Under the pieces are notes generated by a model that was not told the DNA's origin, made no database searches, and was given only the letters and a program-made list of their open reading frames with translations. Both the position numbers and the translations under genes were made by a program. From contig NZ_JABBJN010000034.1 of assembly GCF_012928505.1 (NCBI RefSeq), forward strand, positions 1 through 64,000: a DNA stretch of 64,000 nucleotides, written 5' to 3'. The DNA is from Achromobacter sp. Bel (GTDB lineage: Bacteria; Pseudomonadota; Gammaproteobacteria; Burkholderiales; Burkholderiaceae_B). This document shows, in pieces, positions 36,587 through 46,054 of the stretch. Numbering within the stretch: position 1 is the stretch's first letter; the number at the start of each line of letters is the position of its first letter.

Positions 36587-36613
36587 AAAAAAAACCGCCC
36601 CGAGGGGCGGCTT
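36587..36613 (-). terminator. Terminator of gcdH
   Basis: On the minus strand AAGCCGCCCC and GGGGCGGTTT form a hairpin around CTC-type loop bases, followed by a run of T residues (A run at 36587-36594 on the plus strand). It lies about 25 nt after the gcdH stop. Confidence 0.88.
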
Positions 36614-36638
36614 CTTATTGCGGCTACCGGTCAGGCGA

Positions 36639-37832
36639 TCAATAGAACGCCTGGATGCCGGTCTGCGCGCGGCCCAGGATCAGGGCGTGCACGTCGTGGG
36701 TGCCTTCGTAGGTGTTGACCACTTCCAGGTTCACCAGGTGGCGGGCCACGCCGAACTCGTCGGAGATGCCGTTGCCGCCCAACATGTCGCGGGCCAGGCG
36801 GGCGATGTCCAGCGCCTTGCCGCACGAGTTGCGCTTCATGATCGAGGTGATCTCGACGGCGGCGGTGCCTTCGTCCTTCATGCGGCCCAGGCGCAGGCAG
36901 CCTTGCAGCGCCAGCGTGATTTCGGTCTGCATGTCGGCCAGCTTCTTCTGGATCAGCTGGTTGGCGGCGAGCGGGCGGCCAAATTGCTTGCGATCCAGCG
37001 TGTATTGGCGGGCCGTGTGCCAGCAGGCTTCCGCGGCGCCGACAGCGCCCCAGGCGATGCCGTAGCGGGCGGAATTCAGGCAGGTGAAGGGACCCTTCAG
37101 GCCGGACACGCCGGGCATCATCTGGTCTTCCGAGATCTCGACTTCGTCCATGACGATTTCGCCGGTGATCGAGGCGCGCAGGCCGACCTTGCCGTGGATG
37201 GCCGGAGCCGACAGGCCCTTCATGCCCTTTTCCAGGATGAAGCCGCGGATCTTGCCGTCGAACTCGCCGCCGACGCACTTGGCCCACACCACGAACACGT
37301 CGGCGATGGGGGAGTTGGTGATCCACATCTTGTTGCCGGAGACCTTGTAGCCGTCGGACGTCTTGACGGCGCGGGTTTCCATGCCGCCGGGGTCGGAACC
37401 GTGGTTCGGTTCGGTCAGGCCGAAGCAGCCGATCCACTCGCCGCGGGCCAGCTTGGGCAGGTACTTCTGCTTTTGCGCTTCGCTGCCGAATTCGTTGATC
37501 GGGACCATGACCAGCGACGACTGCACGCTCATCATCGAGCGGTAGCCGGAGTCGATGCGTTCGACTTCGCGGGCGATCAGGCCGTAGCTGACGTAGTTCA
37601 TGCCAGCGCCGCCATAGGCTTCAGGGATGGTGGCGCCCAGCAGGCCGAGTTCGCCCATTTCCGAGAAGATTTCCGGATCGGTCTTCTCGTTGCGGAAGGC
37701 GTTCAGCACGCGGGGGGCAAGCTTGTCCTGCGAATAGGCGTGGGCGGCGTCGCGCACCATGCGTTCTTCTTCGGTCAGTTGCTGGTCCAGCAACAGGGGA
37801 TCTTGCCATTGAAAAGAAGGATTCGAGGACAT
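36639..37832 (-). CDS. gcdH: Glutaryl-CoA dehydrogenase
   Basis: Encodes 397 residues of the acyl-CoA dehydrogenase family. It oxidises and decarboxylates glutaryl-CoA to crotonyl-CoA in lysine, tryptophan and aromatic breakdown. FAD-site motifs are [16 protein letters not shown] and [16 protein letters not shown]. The catalytic Glu is in [20 protein letters not shown], a signature specific for GcdH within the family. Length is normal. The gene stands alone on the minus strand, with a terminator behind it and the ThDP enzyme gene 132 nt upstream, so it can have its own promoter. Confidence 0.95.
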   Translation of the reverse strand: MSSNPSFQWQDPLLLDQQLTEEERMVRDAAHAYSQDKLAPRVLNAFRNEKTDPEIFSEMGELGLLGATIPEAYGGAGMNYVSYGLIAREVERIDSGYRSMMSVQSSLVMVPINEFGSEAQKQKYLPKLARGEWIGCFGLTEPNHGSDPGGMETRAVKTSDGYKVSGNKMWITNSPIADVFVVWAKCVGGEFDGKIRGFILEKGMKGLSAPAIHGKVGLRASITGEIVMDEVEISEDQMMPGVSGLKGPFTCLNSARYGIAWGAVGAAEACWHTARQYTLDRKQFGRPLAANQLIQKKLADMQTEITLALQGCLRLGRMKDEGTAAVEITSIMKRNSCGKALDIARLARDMLGGNGISDEFGVARHLVNLEVVNTYEGTHDVHALILGRAQTGIQAFY

Positions 37833-37964
37833 GCTGGGTCTCCGCTATGGATTTCCGTATTCGGAATCTAGAAAGTTTAAACCTAAAATAATTCGGGCGG
37901 CAAGTTGGGGTTTGCACGGCAGCGCGCCAGAGGCTCGCCGCTGGCTATGCCGCCCGGTCTGGTA

Positions 37965-39647
37965 TCAATGCTGGGCCTTCAGCGCCGCGTCGCGGATCTT
38001 TTCCAAGGTGGTCGACGGGGTGATGGTTTCCGGATCGATGAAGCAGTGCAGGATCGCCGGCTTGCCGCTGGCCAGCGCCCGCTCGAAGGCGGGACCGAAC
38101 TGCTCGGTGGTCTCGACGCGTTCACCGTGGCCGCCGAAGGCGCGCGCATAGTCGGCGAAGTCCGGGTTCTTGAGTTCGGTCGCGGATACGCGGCCGGGGT
38201 AGTGTTTTTCCTGGTGCATGCGGATGGTGCCGTACATGCCGTTGTCGACCAGCACCACGATGATGGGCAGGTCATATTGGACGGCCGTGGCGAACTCCTG
38301 GCCATGCATCAGGAAGCAGCCGTCGCCCGCGAAGCAGACGACGGTCTTGTCGGGCCACACGCGCTTGGCGCCGACAGCCGCCGGCAGGCCGTAGCCCATC
38401 GACCCCGAGGTGGGCGCCAGTTGCGTGCCGAAACGGGTGAAGCGGTGGAAGCGGTGCAGCCAGGTGGCGTAGTTGCCCGCGCCGTTGGTCATGATGGCGT
38501 CGGCCGGCAGCGTCTTTTCCAGATAGGCCATGACCTGGCCCATTTGCAGCGCGCCAGGGGTGGTAATGGTTTCCGGGTCGCTCCACTTCAGGTACGACTC
38601 GCGCATGGCCTGGGTGCCTTCGGCCCACACGGGTTTGGCAGGTGCCTTCAGGCCGGCCAGCGATGCCGCGAAGGCGGCCGGCGACGTGTTGATGGCAAGG
38701 TTGGCGCGGTACACGCGGCCCAGTTCAGCGGTATCGGGATGCACGTGCACCAGCTTTTGGCGGGGCACCGGGATGTCCAGCAGTGTGTAGGCCTGGCTGG
38801 GGTTTTCCGACATGCGGCCGCCGACCAGCAGGATCAAGTCCGCGTCGGCCACGCGCTTGAGGAGCGCCGGGTTGATGCCCAGGCCCACGTCACCGATGAA
38901 GCAGGGGTGGTCGGCCGGGAACAGCATCTGGCGGCGGAACGAGACCGCGGTGGGCAGCGCATGGCGCTGCGCGAAGTCGGCGAACTGCTGTACGGCGCGC
39001 GCATCCCAGCGCGTGCCGCCCAGGATGGCAACCGGGTGCTTGGCGTCGGCCAGCAGCTTTTCCAGATCGGCCAGTTGGCCGGCGGTGGGGGCGGATTCGA
39101 TCAGCTCGTAGCGGGGGGCGTCGGCCACCTTGGCGGCTTCGACCAGCATGTCTTCGGGCAACGCGATCACGACGGGGCCGGGGCGGCCCGACGTGGCGAT
39201 GTGGAAGGCGCGCGAAATCAATTCGGGAATGCGCTCGACCTGGTCGATCTCGGTGACCCATTTGGCCTGGGTGCCGAACACGGCGCGGTAGTCCATTTCC
39301 TGAAAGGCTTCGCGTTCGCGCATGCCGCGTTCGATCTGGCCGACGAACAGGATCAGGGGGGTGGAGTCCTGCTTGGCAATGTGCACGCCGGCCAGCGCGT
39401 TGGACGCGCCCGGGCCGCGGGTGACCATGCAGATGCCGGGTTCACCGGTCAGCTTGCCGTGGGCGTCGGCCATCATGGCCGCGCCGCCTTCCTGGCGGCA
39501 GACGGTGACCTTGATGTCCGCGTCGTGCAGGCCGTCCAGCACCGCCAGGTAGCTCTCGCCAGGAACGCAGAAAACATGTTTGACGCCCTGAGCGACCAGT
39601 TGGTCGACCAGAATGTGACCGCCAAGGCGGGAATCTTGCTGGGGCAT
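37965..39647 (-). CDS. Thiamine diphosphate enzyme, acetolactate synthase-like
   Basis: Encodes 560 residues. The catalytic Glu lies in CRQEGGAAMMADAHGKLTG (about residue 53), the FAD-domain-like centre contains GGRMSENPSQAYTLLDIP, and the ThDP motif is complete: GDGCFLMHGQEF to LVDNGMYG. The family includes catabolic acetolactate synthases and decarboxylases; no small subunit is nearby. I start at ATG 39647; another in-frame ATG at 39689 has a better site (AAGGA 4 nt upstream) and would add 14 residues. The divergent LysR regulator at 39818 probably controls it. Substrate unknown. Confidence 0.82.
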   Translation of the reverse strand: MPQQDSRLGGHILVDQLVAQGVKHVFCVPGESYLAVLDGLHDADIKVTVCRQEGGAAMMADAHGKLTGEPGICMVTRGPGASNALAGVHIAKQDSTPLILFVGQIERGMREREAFQEMDYRAVFGTQAKWVTEIDQVERIPELISRAFHIATSGRPGPVVIALPEDMLVEAAKVADAPRYELIESAPTAGQLADLEKLLADAKHPVAILGGTRWDARAVQQFADFAQRHALPTAVSFRRQMLFPADHPCFIGDVGLGINPALLKRVADADLILLVGGRMSENPSQAYTLLDIPVPRQKLVHVHPDTAELGRVYRANLAINTSPAAFAASLAGLKAPAKPVWAEGTQAMRESYLKWSDPETITTPGALQMGQVMAYLEKTLPADAIMTNGAGNYATWLHRFHRFTRFGTQLAPTSGSMGYGLPAAVGAKRVWPDKTVVCFAGDGCFLMHGQEFATAVQYDLPIIVVLVDNGMYGTIRMHQEKHYPGRVSATELKNPDFADYARAFGGHGERVETTEQFGPAFERALASGKPAILHCFIDPETITPSTTLEKIRDAALKAQH

Positions 39648-39817
39648 GAGGGGGTGTCGTGGTGAGCCGAGGATAGGACTCCCGAGCATATGTTCCTTGA
39701 TCGCACAACGCAATTGATAAAATTGCACAATCTATTGATCCTCCGGCACGTAGTGCCCTGTTGCGCCGCCGCAATCGGCGCGCCCGGCCCCGGCCGGTTT
39801 CAGGCTGTCCCCGCCCC

Positions 39818-40732
39818 ATGAGAAACGGCATTCCCAATCTGAGCGCGCTGCAGGCGTTCGAAGCATCGGCCCGGCTGGGCAGCTTTTCCCGCGCGGCCGA
39901 GGAACTGTCCCTGACGCACAGCGCCGTCTACCGGCAGGTGGCCAGCCTGGAATCGCGCCTGGGGGTGCAGCTGTTCACCCGGGTGCGGCGCCGCATTGTG
40001 CTGACCGACCATGGGGCGGAATACGCGGGCCGGATCCGTCACCATCTGGACCAGATCGAAAAGGATACCTTCGGCCTGGTCAGCCGCACCGGCATGGGCC
40101 GCAGCATCCATATCGCGGTGGTGCCCACGCTGGCCACCACGTGGCTGATTCCGCGCCTGGCGGATTTCCAGCGCGAACACGGGGACATCACGGTCAGCCT
40201 GTCGGTGCGCACCTTGCCTTTCCAATTCAAGGACCAGCCCTTCGACGGCGCGCTCTACCATGGCGACGGCCTCTGGCCGGGCACCCAGGGGGGGCTGCTG
40301 TTTCCCGAGCGCGAATTGGTGCCCGTGTGTGCGCCGGAACTCGCGGCCCGGGCGGGGTTGGCCACCGACTCCGGCGTCAGCGCGCTGGCCGGCATGACCC
40401 ACCTGCATCTGGCCTCGCGGCCGGACGCCTGGCGGCAGTGGTACGGCGCCAACAATCATCTATATGGTCCGCACGCGGCGGGCGGGCCCCGCTATGAACT
40501 CTTCACCATGGTGATGGCCGCGGTGCAGGCGGGGCTGGGGGCCGGTTTGATGCCGCGCTTCCTGGCGCAGCCGGCGCTGGACCAGGGCACCCTCAAGATG
40601 CCGGTGCCGCAGTCGCTGACGGTCAGCCAGGGCTACTACTTCGGCTACCCGCAGCGCAGCGAACGGTCCGACGCGCTCAAGCTTTTCGAAAGCTGGTTGA
40701 AGTCCGCCGCCGCCGGCGTGGGCGAAAGGTGA
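39818..40732 (+). CDS. LysR-family regulator (GcvA-like), divergent from the ThDP enzyme
   Basis: Encodes 304 residues. The N-terminal helix-turn-helix reads LQAFEASARLGSFSRAAEELSLTHSAVYRQVASLE (about residues 10-44), typical of the GcvA branch, followed by the substrate-binding-like effector domain. Position divergent from the gene ending at 37965, with a shared 170-base gap, is the usual LysR arrangement for control of its neighbour. The stop overlaps a GTG of the xerD frame, but xerD more likely starts at 40738. An AT-rich stretch (CAATTGATAAAATTG) in the gap is a possible binding site. Confidence 0.88.
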   Translation: MRNGIPNLSALQAFEASARLGSFSRAAEELSLTHSAVYRQVASLESRLGVQLFTRVRRRIVLTDHGAEYAGRIRHHLDQIEKDTFGLVSRTGMGRSIHIAVVPTLATTWLIPRLADFQREHGDITVSLSVRTLPFQFKDQPFDGALYHGDGLWPGTQGGLLFPERELVPVCAPELAARAGLATDSGVSALAGMTHLHLASRPDAWRQWYGANNHLYGPHAAGGPRYELFTMVMAAVQAGLGAGLMPRFLAQPALDQGTLKMPVPQSLTVSQGYYFGYPQRSERSDALKLFESWLKSAAAGVGER

Positions 40733-40737
40733 ACCGC

Positions 40738-41721
40738 ATGTCAGACCCCCGCCCGCCGCTGGCTTCCCAGGCCGATATCGACGCTTTCATCGACGCCGTC
40801 TGGCTGGAGGACGGCCTGTCGGCCAACACGCTGGCCGCCTATCGCCGCGACCTGACGGGCTTTGCCCGCTGGCTGGAAGACCCCGACGCCTACGCCCGCG
40901 AGATGGCCGACCGCCATGGCGACGCCGCCCCGGCCCACGCGTTGCCTGCGGGCCCTGCCAAACCCTTGAACGAGGCGCAAAAGGCCGACATCGAGGCCTG
41001 GTTCGCGTTCCGCCACGAAGAAACCCGCGCCACCACGGCCAACCGCCGCCTGGCGGCCCTGCGCCGCTTTTACGCCTGGGCCTTGCGTGAACATCGCGCC
41101 GAACGCGATCCCTGCCTGACGCTCATTGCCGCCAAGCAGCCGCCGCGCCTGCCCAAGACCCTGTCCGAACAGCAGGTGGACGCCTTGCTGCGGGCGCCCG
41201 ACCTGGGCCAGCCGCGCGGCCTGCGCGACCGGGCCATGCTGGAAACGCTGTACGCCACCGGTTTGCGGGTGTCGGAACTGGTGGGCGTGCGCGCGCTAGA
41301 TGTCAGCCTGAATGAAGGCGTGGTGCGCGTGGTGCTGGGCAAGGGCGGCAAAGACCGCTTGGTGCCGCTGGGCGCCGAAGCGGCGCATTGGATCGACCAA
41401 TACCTGAAGACCGCGCGGCCCGAGCTGGCGGCAGGGCGTCAGAGCGATGCGCTCTTCATCACCGGCCGCGCCGAAGCGATGTCGCGCCAGGCCTTCTGGC
41501 AGCTCGTGAAGAAATACGCGCTGCTGGCCGACATCCATGCTCCGTTGTCGCCGCATGTGCTGCGCCACGCGTTCGCCACCCATCTGCTCAATCATGGCGC
41601 CGACCTGCGCGTGGTGCAGATGCTGCTGGGCCATGCGGACATTTCCACCACGCAGATTTACACCCACGTGGCGCGCGAACGCTTGAAGGCGCTGCATGCG
41701 GCGCATCACCCCCGCGGCTAG
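40738..41721 (+). CDS. xerD: Tyrosine recombinase XerD
   Basis: Encodes 327 residues. XerD with XerC resolves chromosome dimers at dif. The catalytic set is present: Arg in ATGLRVSELVG, Lys in GKGGKDRLVPLG, HVLRHAFATHLLNHG (His and Arg), LLGHADISTTQIYTHV (His and nucleophile Tyr). A polar insert of about 30 residues (DRHGDAAPAHALPAGPAKPL, about 60-80) lengthens the N-terminal core-binding domain over E. coli XerD (298). I use ATG 40738 because AAGGTGA lies 7 nt before it. It is housekeeping; no mobile element surrounds it. Confidence 0.93.
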   Translation: MSDPRPPLASQADIDAFIDAVWLEDGLSANTLAAYRRDLTGFARWLEDPDAYAREMADRHGDAAPAHALPAGPAKPLNEAQKADIEAWFAFRHEETRATTANRRLAALRRFYAWALREHRAERDPCLTLIAAKQPPRLPKTLSEQQVDALLRAPDLGQPRGLRDRAMLETLYATGLRVSELVGVRALDVSLNEGVVRVVLGKGGKDRLVPLGAEAAHWIDQYLKTARPELAAGRQSDALFITGRAEAMSRQAFWQLVKKYALLADIHAPLSPHVLRHAFATHLLNHGADLRVVQMLLGHADISTTQIYTHVARERLKALHAAHHPRG

Positions 41722-41786
41722 CCGCCCGCGCCGTGCAACGGCTGCCACTGTCTTACACTTTTCGTTTTCCCGATTGACGCCTACCC

Positions 41787-42275
41787 ATGAGCAAAGCCCG
41801 CCACGTTTCTGAAACGCCCGCCACCCAGTTCCTCAAGCAGAACAAGGTGGTCTACACGGAACACACCTATGACTACGTGGACCACGGCGGAGCCGGCGAA
41901 GCGGCGCGCCAGCTCGGCCTGGACCCGCACGCGGTGGTCAAGACACTGGTGATGGAAGACGAATCCGCCAAGCCGCTGATCGTGGTCATGCATGGCGACC
42001 GCGAGGTCTCCACCAAGAACCTGGCGCGCCAGGCGGGCCTGAAGAAGGTCGAGCCCTGCAAGCCCGAGGTCGCGCAGCGGCATTCCGGCTATCAGGTGGG
42101 CGGCACGTCTCCCTTCGGCACGCGCAAGAAGATGCCGGTATGGGTCGAGGCTGAGGTGCTGGACTACCCCGTCGTCTACATCAACGGCGGACGACGCGGC
42201 TACCTGATCGGCATCGACCCCAAGGTGCTGGTGACACTGCTGGGCGCCAAGGGAGTGTCCGTCGCGCTGGAATAA
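41787..42275 (+). CDS. ybaK: Cys-tRNA(Pro)/Cys-tRNA(Cys) deacylase YbaK
   Basis: Encodes 162 residues of the YbaK/EbsC family, which hydrolyse mischarged Cys-tRNA(Pro) in trans and so guard translation. The catalytic Lys is in VVKTLVME (about residue 47) and the substrate loop GYQVGGTSPFGTRKKMPVW is typical of YbaK. Length is standard. It lies 65 nt after xerD and may have its own promoter. No partner ProRS gene is seen here. Confidence 0.92.
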   Translation: MSKARHVSETPATQFLKQNKVVYTEHTYDYVDHGGAGEAARQLGLDPHAVVKTLVMEDESAKPLIVVMHGDREVSTKNLARQAGLKKVEPCKPEVAQRHSGYQVGGTSPFGTRKKMPVWVEAEVLDYPVVYINGGRRGYLIGIDPKVLVTLLGAKGVSVALE

Positions 42276-42410
42276 CGCCCGATCGCCGGCGCGGTATTCC
42301 CATACCACCCACCTGATTTCCGCCAGGGGCACAATGGGGGCAGAACATCAAGAACCGGAGCCCGGCCTGTCGGGCGCGCAACCGGCTGCCCCCATCCCTA
42401 GGAGACAATC

Positions 42411-42989
42411 ATGAGCAAGAGACTGTTGATGCTGGTCGGCGACTATGCCGAAGACTACGAGACCATGGTGCCGTTCCAGACGCTGCTGGCCGTGGGGCAC
42501 ACGGTGCACGCGGTCTGCCCGGACAAAAAGGCCGGCGACACCATCGCGACCGCGATCCACGATTTCGAAGGCGCACAGACCTACAGCGAAAAACGCGGTC
42601 ACAATTTTGCGCTGAATTTCGACTTCGACCGCGTCGAGCCTTCGTCTTATGACGGTCTGGTGATCCCGGGCGGACGCGCACCGGAATACTTGCGCTTGAA
42701 TGAAAAAGTACTGGATATCGTGCGCGGTTTCGATCAGGCCGGCAAGCCGATCGCCGCCGTGTGCCATGGTGCGCAGTTGCTGGCCGCGGCAGGCATCCTG
42801 AAGGGCCGCACATGCTCGGCGTACCCCGCGTGCGCGCCGGAAGTGCGCTTGGCCGGCGGCACGTACGCCGAAATCGGCATCGACCAGGCCTATACCGACG
42901 GCAATCTGGTGACGGCGCCGGCGTGGCCCGCGCATCCGGCGTGGCTGTCGCAGTTCCTGGCCGTGCTGGGCACGAAGATCACGCCCTGA
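42411..42989 (+). CDS. DJ-1/PfpI family protein
   Basis: Encodes 192 residues. The family fold is shown by [21 protein letters not shown] and the nucleophile elbow [14 protein letters not shown] (Cys about residue 118), with an acidic residue near position 15 (DYAED) as partner. Members include glyoxalase III-like, protease-like and chaperone proteins, so the activity is open. AGGAG lies 7 nt before the ATG. It is monocistronic and followed by a hairpin. Confidence 0.88.
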   Translation: MSKRLLMLVGDYAEDYETMVPFQTLLAVGHTVHAVCPDKKAGDTIATAIHDFEGAQTYSEKRGHNFALNFDFDRVEPSSYDGLVIPGGRAPEYLRLNEKVLDIVRGFDQAGKPIAAVCHGAQLLAAAGILKGRTCSAYPACAPEVRLAGGTYAEIGIDQAYTDGNLVTAPAWPAHPAWLSQFLAVLGTKITP

Positions 42990-43018
42990 CGGCCCAGGCT
43001 CAGGCCGCATGAATGGCG

Positions 43019-43056
43019 CAAGGGCCTGGGGCGGCAACCGCTCCAGGCCCTTTCCG
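43019..43056 (+). terminator. Hairpin after the PfpI-like gene
   Basis: AAGGGCCTGG (43020-43029) pairs with CCAGGCCCTT, enclosing an inner GCGG/CCGC stem with loop CAA. The T run is short (TTTCCGTT), so it is a moderate terminator. It may serve both the plus-strand gene and the convergent alcohol dehydrogenase. Confidence 0.65.
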
Positions 43057-43104
43057 TTGTGATACCAGCGTCGCGATGCCTGCGTGGCGGCGCTTGTTCC
43101 TGGA

Positions 43105-44130
43105 TCAGGCGAAATCAAGCACGATGCGGCCTTCGATCTGGCCCTGCTTCATGCGGTCGAACACGCTGTTGATGTTCTCCAGGCTTTCCGTGGCGACGGT
43201 GGCGTGCACCTTGCCTTCTTCGGCGAATTGCAGGGACTCCTGCAAGTCCAGGCGCGATCCCACGATGGAGCCGCGCACGGTGACGCCGTTCAGCACCATG
43301 TCGAAGATCGACAGCGGGAAATCGCCCGGCGGCAAACCGTTCAGCGCGACGGTGCCGCCGCGGCGCACCATGCCTAGCGCCTGTTCGAACGCCTTGGGCG
43401 AGACGGCCGTGATCAGCGCGCCATGGGCGCCGCCGATTTCGCGCTTCAGGTAGGCGGCGGGATCGGTGGTCTTGGCGTTGACGGTCACTTCCGCACCCAG
43501 GCGCCGGGCGAAGTCCAGCTTGGCGTCGTCGATGTCCACCGCGGCGACATTCAACCCCATCGCCTTGGCATACTGCACAGCCATGTGGCCCAGCCCGCCG
43601 ATGCCCGAAATCACGACCCAGTTGCCCGGGCGCGTGTCGGTCATCTTCAGGCCCTTGTAGACGGTGACGCCCGCGCACAGCACGGGGGCGATGTCGACGA
43701 ATCCCACGTTCTTGGGCAGCAACCCCACGTAATCGGCCGCGGCCAGCGCATACTCGGCAAAGCCGCCGTTCACGGAGTAGCCCGCGTTCTGCTGCTGTTC
43801 GCACAGCGTTTCCCAGCCGCCCAGACAGTGCTCGCAATGGCCGCAGGCGGAGTACAGCCACGGGATGCCGACGCGGTCGCCTTCCTTCACATGCATGACG
43901 CCTGCGCCCACGGCGACGACGAAGCCCACGCCTTCATGGCCGGGGATGAACGGGGGATTGGGTTTGACGGGCCAGTCACCTTCGACGGCGTGCAGATCGG
44001 TGTGGCAGACGCCGCACGCTTCGATCTTCACCAGGAGTTCGCCTGGACCGGGGCGGGGTACCTCGACTTCTTCGATTACCAAGGGCTTGCCGAATGCGCG
44101 TGCAACTGCGGCCTTCATGGTCTTGTTCAT
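43105..44130 (-). CDS. Zinc-dependent alcohol dehydrogenase (AdhP-like)
   Basis: Encodes 341 residues of the medium-chain dehydrogenase family. Catalytic Zn ligands are in [12 protein letters not shown] (Cys) and PGHEGVG (His), with structural Zn held by [18 protein letters not shown]. The cofactor motif is [17 protein letters not shown], followed by AVDID, whose Asp favours NAD+. This matches AdhP/ADH1-type ethanol-propanol dehydrogenases. GGAGG 5 nt before the ATG 44130 decides the start. Monocistronic; the true alcohol is unknown. Confidence 0.92.
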   Translation of the reverse strand: MNKTMKAAVARAFGKPLVIEEVEVPRPGPGELLVKIEACGVCHTDLHAVEGDWPVKPNPPFIPGHEGVGFVVAVGAGVMHVKEGDRVGIPWLYSACGHCEHCLGGWETLCEQQQNAGYSVNGGFAEYALAAADYVGLLPKNVGFVDIAPVLCAGVTVYKGLKMTDTRPGNWVVISGIGGLGHMAVQYAKAMGLNVAAVDIDDAKLDFARRLGAEVTVNAKTTDPAAYLKREIGGAHGALITAVSPKAFEQALGMVRRGGTVALNGLPPGDFPLSIFDMVLNGVTVRGSIVGSRLDLQESLQFAEEGKVHATVATESLENINSVFDRMKQGQIEGRIVLDFA

Positions 44131-44381
44131 CACTACCTCCGAAGTCTGATCAGTTTCACTATGCTCGAACGCCCGCGCGTTCCAGACCATGATTTATATC
44201 AACCCAGGCGACATGCACAGCCAGCGGGAAACGTGTGGTTGCAGAATGGCGGGGCATCAACCGGGTGGAGTCGGGCGCGACCCGGGGCGTCCTGTGCCTT
44301 GCGGGCGGTGCGCCAAACGTCGTACAGTGGTCGTGGCGTGCCGCCCCGGCGGACGCCTTGCCCCTCGGCACCGGAGCTCCC

Positions 44382-44771
44382 ATGTGTGAAATCTTCATCC
44401 GCGCGAGCGAACAGTCCTACGCGCCCGAAACCCGTTCGTTGCGCCTGCATGGCGTGGCGACCAGCTTGCGGCTGGAGCAATTGTTCTGGCAGGTGCTGGA
44501 AGAGATCGCCGGCCGCGACAACATGCGCGTCACGCAACTGATTGAACGCCTGTACGACGAGCTGATCGAATACCGCGGCGAGGCCGCCAACTTCACTTCG
44601 TTCCTGCGGGTGTGCTGCCTGCGCTATCAACTGCTGCAGGCTGAAGGCCGGATTCCGCTGGACGCGGCGGTGCCGATCCGGTCCTTGAATCCGCAAGCCG
44701 TTCTGGAAGGATTGCCGGCGTCGTTGTACGACGCAAAACCGCTACGCGCGAAGCGGCCGGTGGCGGCGTAA
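44382..44771 (+). CDS. Ribbon-helix-helix domain protein
   Basis: Encodes 129 residues. The first 80 fit the RHH_4-like pattern: a beta strand (RSLRLHGVATSLRLEQLFWQVL) followed by helices (RVTQLIERLYDELIEYRG) and ANFTSFLRVCCLRYQLLQ. Such proteins are small dimeric DNA-binding regulators or are related to aryl-sulfate type RHH proteins of unknown target. The C-terminal 40 residues are Pro/Ala/Lys-rich. GGAG lies 6 nt before the ATG at 44382. It is monocistronic, with a terminator shared with the pbpG gene. Confidence 0.78.
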   Translation: MCEIFIRASEQSYAPETRSLRLHGVATSLRLEQLFWQVLEEIAGRDNMRVTQLIERLYDELIEYRGEAANFTSFLRVCCLRYQLLQAEGRIPLDAAVPIRSLNPQAVLEGLPASLYDAKPLRAKRPVAA

Positions 44772-44791
44772 CGCCAGACCGCCACCCAATG

Positions 44792-44820
44792 AAAATGGCC
44801 CGATCGGATCGGGCCATTTT
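44792..44820. terminator. Bidirectional terminator between two convergent genes
   Basis: AAAATGGCCCGATC (44792-44805) pairs perfectly with GATCGGGCCATTTT (44807-44820). Both ends carry A/T runs, so it can stop the ribbon-helix-helix gene and the convergent endopeptidase gene. Confidence 0.88.
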
Positions 44821-44839
44821 CATTGCAGGCGGGGAGCGT

Positions 44840-46054
44840 TCAACCGCCCGGCTGAATCGACGCCAACGCCACTTCGTTCTGCACAATGCGGCGGATGCGT
44901 ACCGCATCGCCGATGCGCGACAGCTTGCCTTGCGAATCCAGCAGCACGATGGCCAGGTCGCGGCCATTGATGCGGGCCAGCATCACCAGGCATTCCCCGG
45001 CTTCGTTGATGTAGCCGGTCTTGGACACCTTGATGTCCCAGTCGGGCTTGCGCACCAGCAGGTTGGTATTGCGGAAGGTCTGGGTGCGGTTGTTGATCTC
45101 GACGTCGTACTCGGTATCGGTCGAGTAGCGGTGGATCAGCGGGCGTTGCGAGGCTGCGCGCAGCAGGCGTGCCAGATCATGCGGCGACGACACGTTATTG
45201 CTGGACAGGCCCGTCGGCTCGATGAAGTGCGTGCTGCTCATGCCCAGCGACAGCGCCTTGGCGTTCATGGCGGCCACGAAAGCGGGCAGGCCACCCGGAT
45301 AGTGGCGGCCCAGCGCGTTGGCGGCACGGTTTTCAGAGGACATCAGCGCCAGGTGCAGCATGTCCCCGCGCGACAGCTTGGTGCCCACGCGCAGGCGCGA
45401 CGTGGTGTGCTTGAGGCCGTCGACATCGTCGTCGGTGATCTCAAGCATTTCGTCCATCGGCAGGTTGGCGTCGACGACGACGACCGCGGTCATCAGCTTC
45501 GAGATGGAAGCGATGGGGCGCACGACGTTTTCGTTCTTGGCAAACAGGACGGTCGACGTTTCCAGGTCTTGCACATAAGCGGTGCTGGAACGCAGCGCGG
45601 CGGCTTCCGCGCGTACGGATACGGCGGGCGGCGGCATGGCGGCGGAGGCCGCAGCGGCGGCGCGCTGCCCGCGCGAAGACTTCGGCGTGCCGTTCTTGCC
45701 GGCCGCGGCGCCTTTCTTGGGCGGTGTCCCCTTGGCTGCCACCTGCTTGCCGCCCTTGGGCGGCGCCTTCTTGGCGGTGGACGACGATTTGGGCGGTGCT
45801 TTCTTGGCCGTGGCCGGGGCGGCTTTCTTGGCGGCCGGCGCGGCCTGCTTGCCTGCCGCGGCCTTGCCCGAGCCGGATTTCGCGGCGGGGGTCTTTTTAG
45901 CTTGTTGCGCCTTGCAGGCCGCCGACTTGGCGTTCGTCTTGCAAGGGTCGGAATTCTTCGCGGCCAGCGCGGCCGGGGGGAGGAGGAGCGCGCACAGCGC
46001 CAGCGCCGTCGGCGCTACCGCGTTCGCAATTGCACGTTTCCAGGTAAATGCCAT
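44840..46054 (-). CDS. pbpG: D-alanyl-D-alanine endopeptidase (PBP7-like) with long basic linker
   Basis: Encodes 404 residues. The catalytic domain (about 150-404) belongs to the peptidase S11 family: SISK (183-186), SSEN (SxN, 240-242) and KTG in SKTGYINEAG (about 350). It trims peptide cross-links in periplasmic murein. The signal peptide ends near residue 32. Residues 33-145 are an unusual low-complexity stretch rich in Lys, Ala and Pro, with many AAKK and KKAPPK units, like histone H1 tails. E. coli PBP7 (about 310) has no such part. The ATG at 46054 directly precedes the signal. A terminator follows. Confidence 0.9.
   Translation of the reverse strand: MAFTWKRAIANAVAPTALALCALLLPPAALAAKNSDPCKTNAKSAACKAQQAKKTPAAKSGSGKAAAGKQAAPAAKKAAPATAKKAPPKSSSTAKKAPPKGGKQVAAKGTPPKKGAAAGKNGTPKSSRGQRAAAAASAAMPPPAVSVRAEAAALRSSTAYVQDLETSTVLFAKNENVVRPIASISKLMTAVVVVDANLPMDEMLEITDDDVDGLKHTTSRLRVGTKLSRGDMLHLALMSSENRAANALGRHYPGGLPAFVAAMNAKALSLGMSSTHFIEPTGLSSNNVSSPHDLARLLRAASQRPLIHRYSTDTEYDVEINNRTQTFRNTNLLVRKPDWDIKVSKTGYINEAGECLVMLARINGRDLAIVLLDSQGKLSRIGDAVRIRRIVQNEVALASIQPGG

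Noticed and set aside
39690-39760. AT-rich stretch CAATTGATAAAATTGCACAATC as a MarR-type site
   Set aside because: It lacks the TTGAT-ATCAA dyad of the three MarR sites and fits better as a LysR/promoter region.
40738-41721. Tyrosine recombinase as sign of an integrated element
   Set aside because: The protein has XerD layout and housekeeping neighbours; no second recombinase, no attachment repeats and no cargo genes are nearby.
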